Source: Cyanobacteria bacterium SIG29
GTDB taxonomy: Bacteria; Cyanobacteriota; Vampirovibrionia; Gastranaerophilales; Gastranaerophilaceae
NCBI GenBank assembly: GCA_015152515.1
Contig: SUTV01000001.1
Coordinates: 1 to 64,000, forward strand
Direction of reading: 5' to 3'
DNA: 64,000 nucleotides
Shown: positions 1-8,732 of the stretch, piece by piece
Layout of the letters: each line of letters begins with the position of its first letter
Numbering within the stretch: the stretch's first letter is position 1
Notes under the pieces: model-generated
What the model saw: only the letters and a program-made list of their open reading frames with translations
What the model was told of the DNA's origin: nothing
Database searches by the model: none
Position numbers and translations under genes: made by a program

Positions 1-2693
1 AGAGTGATACTCCATTTACTCAAACAATTGATAAAGTTCAATTACCTGCTGAACAAATTGAACATATTACAGATGGTTTAGTTAATTCATTAAATTCTGA
101 AGATGAAAAATTATTAGAATCTACTCACGGTGTTTTAACTGAGTTAATTGATAAATCATTAGCTAATAATGATATATCTATTATTAAATCAATAATAGTA
201 GCTGGTGGTGATAATGATAAATTAGCTCAAGTACAAAAATTAATTAATGATAATAATTTAATCGATAAAATCAATACTAGCAAAATTGAAGATAATATTA
301 AAACTTCACTAGTAGAAAAATTAAATGAAATTAAAGGTAAAGAAGCTCCACAAGAAACTTCAGAAGAAAAAGAACAAGAACCAAAACCTACACTTGATGA
401 ATTTTTAGCAAGTATAGAAGACCCTCAAACTAGAGGTTTTTATGAACAATTATTCAAAATACACGATTATGAATCATTTGGAGAAAATACAGACATACCA
501 AATTATTTCCAAACAGTTTATTCAGATAAATTTGCTAGTGGAACAATAAGAAGTGCTGGTTGTGGTATTACAAGCTTGGCAATGGTTTCTTCATATTTAA
601 CAGGAGAAAAAATAACACCTGATATGCTTACAAATAATTATACAGGTGATAATCCAGCATCAGCACTTGTTGCAGGAATTAAAAACTTAGGATTAAATGC
701 AGAATATATAAATGGATGGGGTAATTGTTTAGATAATCTTGATGCTGCACTTGAAGCAGGCAGACCAGTTATTGCAAACTTTAGAGAACCATCATTATTT
801 ACTGATGCAGGACACTTTGTTGTAATTGCAGGTAAAACTGAAGACGGCAAATATATTGTAAATGACCCTAATATAGAAAATTACTATAATCAAAGTATGG
901 TAGATGGTTTTACAAATGGCTTTACTAGAGAACAAATATCTCAAGGTTTAAACCATATGTACATTTTTGATGCAAAAGAAGGTGGAAAAACTTCTGGACA
1001 AGAAACAAATAAACCAACAACATCTTCAACTCCGACTGTTAGAACTGACTCAACAACACCAACAGTTAGAACAGAAACTCCAGCGGTTAGAACAGAAGCA
1101 CCAGCTGTAAGAACCACATCAACGAATGATTCACAAACTCATCTACAAATTAGAGGTGGAAACAACACAACTCAACCATCAGATGATGATATGATTGCTG
1201 TTGCACATAGAGGCTTTAGTTCAGAAGCACCAGAAAATACATTAGCATCAATTCAAATTGCAAAAGAAAATGGCTATAGCGCAGTTGAATTAGATATTTC
1301 TTGGACAAAAGACGGAGTACCTGTTTTATTGCACGATGATACAATAAATCGTACTTCAAATTGCAATCAATCTTTAAAATGTTCAGATTTAAACTACTCA
1401 CAACTACTACAATACGATTTTGGTATAAAATTTGGCGAAGAATTTGCAGGTACAAAAATACCTACATTTAGAGAAGCTTTAGAATGTTGTAATGACAACG
1501 ATATGCAATTCTTTGCAGAACTAAAAGATACAGATGATTTTGACTATAATAAAGCAGAACAACTTGTTGAACAAGTTATTTCATCTGGTATGCAAGACAA
1601 AATCACTTGGATTAGTTTTGATAGTAACGCATTAGAACTAATTAATACAGCAATGTCAAATGCAAATTTACCTGCAAAACTTGGTTATCTATCTAGAGAC
1701 AAAGTAACAGATAAAACAATTGATATTTTAAAAGATTTACAAACAGGAAATAACGAAGTATTTTTAGACATCAAAGCTTCACAATTAAATGAAGCAGGTG
1801 TTAAAAAATTGAACGAAGCAGGATTTGAATATGGTGTTTGGACAGTTAATGATGCTTCTCAATTAGATAGACTTGATGATTTAGGAGTTAGTGCTGTAAC
1901 AACAGACAAACTAACTCAAGACAAACTTGATGAATACAATGATGAAGATATAACTCCAGTTGCTGTAAAACCAACAACAACTACAATCGATATAAGAAAC
2001 CCTAATAATAATCTATTTATAAATAATTTAGATATAGATGTTAATTATATTAATGATGGAAAATCAATGCCATATGCTTTAATAGCACCTAAAAATGTTG
2101 ATCCAAATGCACAACTACCTGTATTAGTATACTTACACGGTGGCGGTTCTTGTAACGGAAGCGGTGAATATTTCACAAGTAGAGGAATTGTGAAAGCACT
2201 TTCTGAAACAGAACTAGCTAATTTTAACGGTTATATAATTGCGCCACACTTAGCAAGCGGTTATGAAGATACTTGGATTGGCGACAAAGCAGAAGCAAAT
2301 CTTCGTCAATTATTAAACGATTTCACATCAACTCATAATGTTGATAGAAATAATATTGCACTTGCTGGAAACAGTTTAGGTGGACAAGGTACTATTTATA
2401 TGGCAGGTAAAATGGGAGATGTATTCTCTCGAGCAGCTGTATTAAGTGGATATGGACAAACTGCAGTAGATCCATCAACTATTAAAATACCAATTAGAGG
2501 TTATGTTGGAACTACTTCAAAAGGTGAAGACCCAGATAGTATCTACTATATGCAAAAAAACTTTGGAGCAAAAATCGGCGAAGAAAATATAACCCAAATT
2601 GAAGCTTCACACAACGGATTAACAAATGCTGTATTTAACTTAGATACAGACGGAAATGGTGTAGCTGATGTACTTGAATGGTTATTTACATAA
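1..2693 (+). CDS. Multidomain hydrolase: C39-like peptidase, GDPD and esterase domains (5' end missing)
   Basis: The reading frame is open from base 3, so the gene starts before the window; 896 residues are visible. After a helical N-terminal part comes a C39-like peptidase region with Cys in AGCGITSLAM (fragment residue 187) and His in GHFVVIAG (271). A short linker repeating a T-V-R-T-E-type unit follows. Next is a glycerophosphodiester phosphodiesterase domain (HRG at about 402, ENT, ELD, HDD motifs). The last 220 residues look like a secreted alpha/beta esterase with an LHGGG oxyanion motif and nucleophile Ser in GNSLGG (791). The extreme C-terminus has a DTDGNG calcium-loop-like motif. 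The order suggests a secreted enzyme attacking several bond types. Domain calls are by motif; substrates are unknown. Confidence 0.8.
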   Translation, partial: SDTPFTQTIDKVQLPAEQIEHITDGLVNSLNSEDEKLLESTHGVLTELIDKSLANNDISIIKSIIVAGGDNDKLAQVQKLINDNNLIDKINTSKIEDNIKTSLVEKLNEIKGKEAPQETSEEKEQEPKPTLDEFLASIEDPQTRGFYEQLFKIHDYESFGENTDIPNYFQTVYSDKFASGTIRSAGCGITSLAMVSSYLTGEKITPDMLTNNYTGDNPASALVAGIKNLGLNAEYINGWGNCLDNLDAALEAGRPVIANFREPSLFTDAGHFVVIAGKTEDGKYIVNDPNIENYYNQSMVDGFTNGFTREQISQGLNHMYIFDAKEGGKTSGQETNKPTTSSTPTVRTDSTTPTVRTETPAVRTEAPAVRTTSTNDSQTHLQIRGGNNTTQPSDDDMIAVAHRGFSSEAPENTLASIQIAKENGYSAVELDISWTKDGVPVLLHDDTINRTSNCNQSLKCSDLNYSQLLQYDFGIKFGEEFAGTKIPTFREALECCNDNDMQFFAELKDTDDFDYNKAEQLVEQVISSGMQDKITWISFDSNALELINTAMSNANLPAKLGYLSRDKVTDKTIDILKDLQTGNNEVFLDIKASQLNEAGVKKLNEAGFEYGVWTVNDASQLDRLDDLGVSAVTTDKLTQDKLDEYNDEDITPVAVKPTTTTIDIRNPNNNLFINNLDIDVNYINDGKSMPYALIAPKNVDPNAQLPVLVYLHGGGSCNGSGEYFTSRGIVKALSETELANFNGYIIAPHLASGYEDTWIGDKAEANLRQLLNDFTSTHNVDRNNIALAGNSLGGQGTIYMAGKMGDVFSRAAVLSGYGQTAVDPSTIKIPIRGYVGTTSKGEDPDSIYYMQKNFGAKIGEENITQIEASHNGLTNAVFNLDTDGNGVADVLEWLFT

Positions 2694-2696
2694 TAT

Positions 2697-4571
2697 TTAA
2701 TTTTTCTTTTGAAGTTGATGAGATTCAATCATAACCATAAGAACAGAAATATCAGCTGGTTTTACACCACCAATTCTTGATGCTTGTCCCAAAGTTGTAG
2801 GTCTTATCTTAGAAAGTTTATCTCTAGTTTCAATTGAAATATGTTGAATAGTTTTATAATCAATATCATCAGGAATTCTAATTTTTTCTAATTTTCCTGA
2901 CATATTAACTTGTTCAATTTGTCTTTTAATATAACCATCATACTTAATTTTAACTTCAACTTGTTCATATACATCTCTAGTTAAATTCATATCTTTAGTA
3001 GATTTATCAGCTTCAATTAAAACTTCATAAGTAATATTTGGACGTTTAATAAGTTCTGATAGTTTTAAACCTCTATCAATATTTTCACCATATTTTGATA
3101 AAACAGAATTAACTTTATCAGATGGAGAAATTTTAGTTTCTTTTAATCTTAAAATTTCATCTTCAATAGTTTGTTGTTTTTTCAAATATGAAACATAACG
3201 TTCTTGAGATATTAAACCAGCATCATAGCCAATTTTAGTTAAACGTTCATCTGCATTATCTTGTCTTAAAAGTAAACGATATTCACTCCTAGAAGTTAAC
3301 ATTCTATAAGGTTCATCAATATCTTTTGTAACTAAATCATCAACTAAAGTACCAAGATATGATGATTCTCTAGATAAAGTAATCATTTCTTTATTTTGAA
3401 GATATTTTATAGCATTAATACCTGCCAACAAACCTTGAGCAGCTGCTTCTTCATAACCTGATGTACCATTTATTTGACCTGCGCAGAATAAACCTTTTAC
3501 ATTTTTTGTCATTAATGAATGTGTTAATTGAACGGCAGGCATATAATCATATTCAACAGCATAAGCAGGTTTCATAACATGAACATTTTCTAAACCAGGA
3601 AGAGAACGCAACATCTGAATTTGAACAGATGCAGGCAAGCTTGTTGAAAAACCTTGAACATACATTTCATAAGTATCAATACCTTCTGGTTCAATAAAAA
3701 TATGATGAGAAGGATTATGTGCAAATCTAACAATTTTATCCTCAATAGAAGGACAATATCTTGGACCAATGCCGTGTATTAAACCAGAATACATTGGAGA
3801 TTTATCAAGATTATTTTTAATAATTTCGTGTGTTTGAGCAGTAGTTCTTGTTAAATAACAAGGGTATTGTTTTCTAATTGGTCTATCTGGCAAGAATGAG
3901 AAAAACGAAGGATTTTCATCCCCTGGTTGAACAATCATTTTATCAAAATCTATTGTTCTAGCATCAACTCTAGCTGGTGTACCAGTTTTTAATCTTCCAA
4001 TATTGAACCCTAATTTCTTCAAAGATGGTGATAAACCTTTAGCACTTGCTTCACCTAACCTACCAAATTCTAAATATTGAAGACCAACCCAAATTCTTGC
4101 TTCAAGAGAAGTTCCTGTAGTCAAAATAACAACAGGAGCAAAATATTCTTGTCCAAATTCATCTTTTAGACCTTTAACTTCATTATTTTCAACTAAAAGT
4201 TCAGACATAGTGCATTGTTTTAAAGAAAGATTTTCTTCTTTTTCTAAAAGATTTCTAACAAATCTCATATATTCTTTTTTGTCTGATTGAGCACGAAGAG
4301 CTCTAACTGCAGGTCCTTTAGAAGAATTTAATGTTTTAAGTTGCATATAAGTAGCATCTGTCGCAATAGCCATAATTCCGCCAAGCGCATCAATTTCACG
4401 AACCAAGCAAGATTTTGCCGGACCACCAATTGCAGGGTTACAAGGCATAAGCGCAATATTATCAAGATTTAAAGATGCCAACAAAGTTTTTGCACCAAGT
4501 TTTGAGCAAGCTACCGCTGCTTCACATCCTGCGTGTCCCGCACCTACTACTATTACATCATACTTAAACAT
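2697..4571 (-). CDS. mnmG: tRNA uridine-5-carboxymethylaminomethyl modification enzyme MnmG
   Basis: This is the FAD-dependent partner of MnmE (GidA), which modifies U34 of certain tRNAs in the cytoplasm. The N-terminus has the dinucleotide-binding motif GAGHAGCEAA. Family signatures follow, including PCNPAIGGPAK, the RLKTGTPAR stretch, GYEEAAAQG, and a C-terminal helical domain with RPTTLGQASRIGGV. Length is about 624 residues, normal for the family. I chose the ATG at 4571, which gives MFKYDVIVVGAG; the upstream ATG would add nine hydrophobic residues not expected in the family. The gene converges on the upstream hydrolase with only 3 bases between stop codons and no obvious terminator. Confidence 0.97.
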   Translation of the reverse strand: MFKYDVIVVGAGHAGCEAAVACSKLGAKTLLASLNLDNIALMPCNPAIGGPAKSCLVREIDALGGIMAIATDATYMQLKTLNSSKGPAVRALRAQSDKKEYMRFVRNLLEKEENLSLKQCTMSELLVENNEVKGLKDEFGQEYFAPVVILTTGTSLEARIWVGLQYLEFGRLGEASAKGLSPSLKKLGFNIGRLKTGTPARVDARTIDFDKMIVQPGDENPSFFSFLPDRPIRKQYPCYLTRTTAQTHEIIKNNLDKSPMYSGLIHGIGPRYCPSIEDKIVRFAHNPSHHIFIEPEGIDTYEMYVQGFSTSLPASVQIQMLRSLPGLENVHVMKPAYAVEYDYMPAVQLTHSLMTKNVKGLFCAGQINGTSGYEEAAAQGLLAGINAIKYLQNKEMITLSRESSYLGTLVDDLVTKDIDEPYRMLTSRSEYRLLLRQDNADERLTKIGYDAGLISQERYVSYLKKQQTIEDEILRLKETKISPSDKVNSVLSKYGENIDRGLKLSELIKRPNITYEVLIEADKSTKDMNLTRDVYEQVEVKIKYDGYIKRQIEQVNMSGKLEKIRIPDDIDYKTIQHISIETRDKLSKIRPTTLGQASRIGGVKPADISVLMVMIESHQLQKKN

Positions 4572-4801
4572 AAAATAATTATAAAATAAAAATAACAAAT
4601 TTTGTATTGTAAATAATTTGACAAAAATTCTTAATAAATCACCTATTTCTCATGACAAATCTAATTTGAAGGTCTATTATATTTTTATAGTTCGTAGGAG
4701 ATGGGACAATTAATAGTACGTTAGTTAATAGTAAATTATTTTTAGAGAGCACAAGTCTTAGCTCATTAGCTTGTGATGACGATAAATTTAGTTCTTTAAG
4801 T

Positions 4802-5182
4802 ATGTCTGCAATGTTAGCAAGAGGCGAAGTTCCAGAAGTTCATAGAAGAACTGCTGATAACTACATGGTTATCAAAAAAATTTATGGAGCACCAGTTGTT
4901 CAACCTCGTATTAACAACCAAGAAAAAGCTTTATTATCAAAATATGACTTTAATCCATTAGAATTTTCAACTATTAAACAAATTAACGAAGAACTTTCTT
5001 TCTTAAAAAGATGGTCAATGTCTTTAGAAAAAAACCTACGCAACGATGCAAATGAAATCATTCAAATTAGAGCGAAAGAACTTAAATTTTTAGTAGCATC
5101 TAGATACGTTAATTTAACTAGTGAAATATATTCAGGTTATAAAGCACTTGAAAAATATTTTGAAGAAATTTCAAAATACTAA
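4802..5182 (+). CDS. Unknown protein, probably with an N-terminal extension lacking ATG
   Basis: I do not recognise this 126-residue, mostly helical and basic protein. The ATG at 4802 has no Shine-Dalgarno sequence. The same frame stays open back to 4691 and reads like protein (for example NSKLFLESTSLSSLAC). A GGAG lies at 4697-4700, placed well for a non-standard ATT start at 4709. An ATG at 4701 sits one base out of frame, so one extra G in the run after it would restore a normal start. The true N-terminus is therefore unsettled. It lies 10 bases before an isochorismatase gene and is probably co-transcribed with it. Confidence 0.55.
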   Translation: MSAMLARGEVPEVHRRTADNYMVIKKIYGAPVVQPRINNQEKALLSKYDFNPLEFSTIKQINEELSFLKRWSMSLEKNLRNDANEIIQIRAKELKFLVASRYVNLTSEIYSGYKALEKYFEEISKY

Positions 5183-5192
5183 AGGAATGAAA

Positions 5193-5726
5193 ATGAATAC
5201 TATAAACAATAAAGAATGTTTAGTTCTTGTAATTGATGTACAAGAAAAACTTGTTAATATGCTTACTGATGAAAAAGTAAAAGAAAACGCTATTAAAATA
5301 GCAAAAGCTTTTGGCATTTTAAATTTACCTGCAATCATAACAGAACAATATCCCAAAGGACTTGGTTCAACTATTCAAGAAATAAAAGAAGCACTTCCTA
5401 ATGCTAAATATTTTGAGAAAACAAATTTTAGTGCTTTAAAAGAAAATGGAATAAAAGAAGCTTTAACAAAAAAACAAGTTATATTATTTGGTATCGAAAC
5501 TCACATTTGTGTATTACAAAGCGCATTTGATTTATTAAATCTAGGTTATGAAGTATTTATTGTTAAAAATGCTTGTGGTTCAAGACAAGAAGATAACAAA
5601 GATACTGCATTAAAAAGATTAATGCACGCTGGCGCACAGATTGTTACAACAGAAATGGTTTTATTTGAATTATTAGAAGGTTCTAAACACCCTAATTTTA
5701 AAGAAATACAAGCATTAATTAAATAA
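5193..5726 (+). CDS. Isochorismatase-family cysteine hydrolase
   Basis: This 177-residue protein belongs to the isochorismatase-like (YcaC/nicotinamidase) fold. It has the catalytic Asp in VIDVQEKL, a Lys in FEKTNFSAL, and the nucleophile Cys near residue 106 in GIETHICVLQ. The family hydrolyses amides or isochorismate-like ethers; the substrate cannot be told here. The ATG at 5193 is preceded by AAAGGA, which overlaps the stop codon of the gene before it, implying translational coupling. A longer frame from 5121 runs inside the upstream gene and is not credible. Its last 12 bases overlap the convergent radical SAM gene. Confidence 0.85.
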   Translation: MNTINNKECLVLVIDVQEKLVNMLTDEKVKENAIKIAKAFGILNLPAIITEQYPKGLGSTIQEIKEALPNAKYFEKTNFSALKENGIKEALTKKQVILFGIETHICVLQSAFDLLNLGYEVFIVKNACGSRQEDNKDTALKRLMHAGAQIVTTEMVLFELLEGSKHPNFKEIQALIK

Positions 5727-6746
5727 CTTTTTTAATAAAGACTTCTTTTCGTTGTCAGCATTTAAATTTTGCAATCTTTCATATATTTCAAAATTGCAAT
5801 TAAGTTGTTTAGCGCGTTTTCTTGCATATTCAACCAATTTATAAATATATTTTGGAACTTTACCTTTGTGTTCTAAATACCATGTTTCTTCTAAATCCAT
5901 AACAGTTGTATATAACCCTGCTTCATAATTAGCTTGAAGCCATTTTTCAATTTCTTCAACATTATCATTTATCCCTGGAATAATGATATATTTTGCGCCA
6001 ACCAAATATCTACCCAAAAAGGTAGTATGTAGAGCATATTTTCTAATAGTTTCACGAACCTTATCATAACAAGGTACTTTTTTAACCTTCATAAACGTTT
6101 CAGAACTTCCAGAATCAACAGAAACAACAACATATGCTCTAATTTCATTAATAGCTCTTGCTAAAGCAGGACTAAATAATATACCAGAAGTATGTACCCT
6201 TATCCCCCAATAAAAATTATCTAAGAAATAAGTAACCAAATCTTCAAACTCACTCAACAAAGTAGGCTCACCGCCACCAAAAGAAATCATACCTCCAGGA
6301 CGAAGAATACCTTTTTCCATCATTTCTTTAACAATCGGTAAAACATCATAATATTTATCAACTTTTAGCTCTTCTCTATGTTGAGTTGCATAACAATAAA
6401 TACATTTAGAATTACAATTTAGCCAGTGACTGATATATAAATTATCAATGTATCTTTCTTGACTCCAATTTTTTTCTTCTAAATGAACACAACCTATACA
6501 AGTAGAATTAATTTTCCCTTTTTTATGAAAGCGACGAAAAATATCTTTGACATAAAAAACTCTATCCCAATCGATTTTTTGACCAATATAATTATTGCGA
6601 ATCATAGTATGTCCGCCACCTTCATGGCTACAATGACAGCACATAGTAAGCTTAGAATTAAAGAACACAATACCATGTTCAATCCAAGGACAACTGTAAT
6701 AACAGCCATCTTTTTTACTTACATATCTTTTGTCATAAATAAACAT
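5715..6746 (-). CDS. Radical SAM protein with N-terminal SPASM-like cysteine domain (paralogue A)
   Basis: The 343-residue protein has the radical SAM cluster motif C111-x3-C115-x2-C118 (CNSKCIYC) and the SAM-binding GGGEP stretch. About 90 residues precede this core. They carry C19, C36, C37, C39 and a CxxC at 83-86, in a layout like the auxiliary-cluster SPASM domain that normally sits at the C-terminus. Radical SAM/SPASM enzymes modify peptides or act as anaerobic maturases; no substrate is apparent. It is the last gene of a three-gene leftward operon; its ATG abuts the previous stop, and its GAGGAA ribosome site lies in that gene's end. Confidence 0.85.
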   Translation of the reverse strand: MFIYDKRYVSKKDGCYYSCPWIEHGIVFFNSKLTMCCHCSHEGGGHTMIRNNYIGQKIDWDRVFYVKDIFRRFHKKGKINSTCIGCVHLEEKNWSQERYIDNLYISHWLNCNSKCIYCYATQHREELKVDKYYDVLPIVKEMMEKGILRPGGMISFGGGEPTLLSEFEDLVTYFLDNFYWGIRVHTSGILFSPALARAINEIRAYVVVSVDSGSSETFMKVKKVPCYDKVRETIRKYALHTTFLGRYLVGAKYIIIPGINDNVEEIEKWLQANYEAGLYTTVMDLEETWYLEHKGKVPKYIYKLVEYARKRAKQLNCNFEIYERLQNLNADNEKKSLLKKLFN

Positions 6747-7625
6747 CTATTTCCTCAATAATTTTTCAATTTTGTCTGAAAATTTAATAGTTAAATTATT
6801 AATTTCAGATAATTCTTTTACGAATTTAAAGATATCAACTAAATATGCAGGCGTAGAACCTGATAATTCATTATACCACTTCTCATCAATATCAAAAGAA
6901 AACTCAACAACACCTTGATTTTTAAATAACATAAACCAGTCAATAATTTCTTTTGTATTATCATTAATTCCTTTAACTAAAGTATAGGATAAGACAATTT
7001 GTTTTGAACCTCTACCAAGAAAATCGATATATTTTCTTATATTAGAAAAAGCAATATCAAACTTATTAATACCTTTTATTTTTTCATATATATAAGGACA
7101 TCCAGAATCAAAACCTATAATTATTTTTAATACTTCTTTCGCCATTGCTTCAGCAACTGAATAACAATGCCTCATTGCAGATGTATATAAAACAATATCC
7201 TTCATTCCATAATTAATAAAATAATATAAAAGTTTATCAAATTCAGGATGAAGCGTAGAATCACCACAAGTAAAAATTATTTTTGTTTTCTTATCAATTA
7301 AACCAACATCAATCAGCTGAACAATAAAAGGCATAATATCATAATGATAAACATTTAATAATTCATCAATTTTATCATCAGCACAATATTTGCAATTCAA
7401 GAAACAACATTTCCAATGAGAAAGGACAACAGAATCTAAAGGCAAAGATAAAGAATGTACTTTCTTAATTTTATCAACATCAAGCCAAATACCATCAAAT
7501 TTTTCTATAATAATTTCTTCATTATTATTTTTTGATTTATAAATAACATTAGAATTTTGGGCAAAAATTAGAGTATTTGAATCATTTACCGAACTAATAT
7601 TTTTATTTATAAAATTTTTAAACAA
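6747..7625 (-). CDS. Divergent radical SAM protein lacking the N-terminal cysteine domain (paralogue B)
   Basis: The 292-residue protein retains the cluster motif C74-x3-C78-x2-C81 (CFLNCKYC) but is strongly diverged from its three neighbours. The GGGEP SAM-binding motif has become TCGDSTLHPEF. The first 70 residues have no cysteines, so the SPASM-like domain of the paralogues is absent or replaced. The end still aligns in character (KGINDNTKEI, FSFDIDEKWY). The only available start is TTG at 7625. It lies between paralogues C and A with 2 and 0 bases of spacing, so the three are surely one operon. It could be a partner subunit rather than an independent enzyme. Confidence 0.75.
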   Translation of the reverse strand: MFKNFINKNISSVNDSNTLIFAQNSNVIYKSKNNNEEIIIEKFDGIWLDVDKIKKVHSLSLPLDSVVLSHWKCCFLNCKYCADDKIDELLNVYHYDIMPFIVQLIDVGLIDKKTKIIFTCGDSTLHPEFDKLLYYFINYGMKDIVLYTSAMRHCYSVAEAMAKEVLKIIIGFDSGCPYIYEKIKGINKFDIAFSNIRKYIDFLGRGSKQIVLSYTLVKGINDNTKEIIDWFMLFKNQGVVEFSFDIDEKWYNELSGSTPAYLVDIFKFVKELSEINNLTIKFSDKIEKLLRK

Positions 7626-7627
7626 AA

Positions 7628-8590
7628 TTATGACCTATTTTCTCTATCTCTATTAAAATTAGAAGCTCTTTCATATAATTCACAACTATCGATATCAAAT
7701 TGTTTATAACACTCAAATACAAAATCACAAATAACTGAAATGTATTGAGGAATATTATTTCGATTTTCTTTGAACCAATTATCTTCTATATCGAAAGCGA
7801 TATTTTTAATTCCAGCTTCACGAGTCTTTTTCATAAATTTCTTAATTTCAGATAAACTATCATTTATGCCTGGAATTAAAACATACTTTGTTCTAATTAA
7901 ACCATTTTTTGTTTTGGCATATTTAGCCATATTTTGCCAAACTTTATCAAAACAAGATACTTGTTTAATTTTTTCATATGTTTGCTTAGAACCAGAATCT
8001 ACAGATGTAATTAATGTAATTTTTCCTAATTTTAAACCTTTTTCAATAGCAGGCGAATATTTAATACCATCAGAATGAATTCTAATATTATGAACATCAT
8101 ATTCTAAAAGCAAATAAACTAATTCTTCAAATTCATTAAGAATAGTAGGTTCACCACCGCCAAAAGTTACTGTTGCGTTCTTAGATAAAACACCTTTTTC
8201 AATCATATCTTTAATAACAGGATAAATATTATAAGTCTTGTTATTATTGAAAAACTTTTTATCTTTTTCTGTATAGCAATAAATACAATTACAATTGCAA
8301 TGAGTAAAATGACCAATTAAAACTTCATCAATATAGTTATCAATATTCCAATCATGTTCTTTTAAATAATAACAACCTTTACACTTTTCAGGAATAATAC
8401 CTTTTTTCAAATCATCACGCATTTTATTACGATTTTCAAAAACCTTATCCCAATCAATTAACTCACCTTTGTAATCTCCAATTTGTAATAGATTACCGCC
8501 ACCTTCATGAGAGCTAATACAACAAATCAAAACTGAACTTGAAAAAAAAGTAATCCCATGCTCTAAATGAATACAACTTGTATATTTCAA
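7628..8590 (-). CDS. Radical SAM protein with N-terminal SPASM-like cysteine domain (paralogue C)
   Basis: The 320-residue protein has the radical SAM triad C98-x3-C102-x2-C105 and GGGEP. Its N-terminal cysteine domain has C6, C23-C24 and C70-x2-C73 at the same spacing as paralogue D, with the shared signatures EHG, SHEGGG and IDWDKVF. It is the first gene of the leftward three-gene operon and is transcribed divergently from paralogue D across a 142-base region. The function of the family is unknown to me; the conserved cysteine spacing argues that the N-terminal domain binds an extra iron-sulfur cluster. Confidence 0.85.
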   Translation of the reverse strand: MKYTSCIHLEHGITFFSSSVLICCISSHEGGGNLLQIGDYKGELIDWDKVFENRNKMRDDLKKGIIPEKCKGCYYLKEHDWNIDNYIDEVLIGHFTHCNCNCIYCYTEKDKKFFNNNKTYNIYPVIKDMIEKGVLSKNATVTFGGGEPTILNEFEELVYLLLEYDVHNIRIHSDGIKYSPAIEKGLKLGKITLITSVDSGSKQTYEKIKQVSCFDKVWQNMAKYAKTKNGLIRTKYVLIPGINDSLSEIKKFMKKTREAGIKNIAFDIEDNWFKENRNNIPQYISVICDFVFECYKQFDIDSCELYERASNFNRDRENRS

Positions 8591-8675
8591 AACTTTACCT
8601 TACATAACTTTTAAACATAATCATTATATCTATAATTAAAAACAAAAACAAGAATTTTAGTAATTCTTAGTATTC

Positions 8676-8703
8676 TTGACTCATATATAGTATGTTGTAA
8701 ACT
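8676..8703 (+). promoter_or_regulatory. Predicted sigma-70 promoter for radical SAM paralogue D
   Basis: A -35 box TTGACT (8676-8681) and a -10 box TAAACT (8698-8703) are separated by 16 bases, 29 bases upstream of the ATG at 8733. The region is shared with the divergent operon beginning at 8590. Prediction by consensus only. Confidence 0.5.
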
Positions 8704-8732
8704 AATATATAGAGAATAAATGGGATTATGTA

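Noticed and set aside
1216-1455. Minus-strand frame inside the GDPD domain
   Set aside because: It lies entirely within a well-supported gene and reads as low-complexity Leu/Ile.
4618-4646. TTGACA as a -35 box
   Set aside because: No acceptable -10 box lies at 15-19 bases from it.
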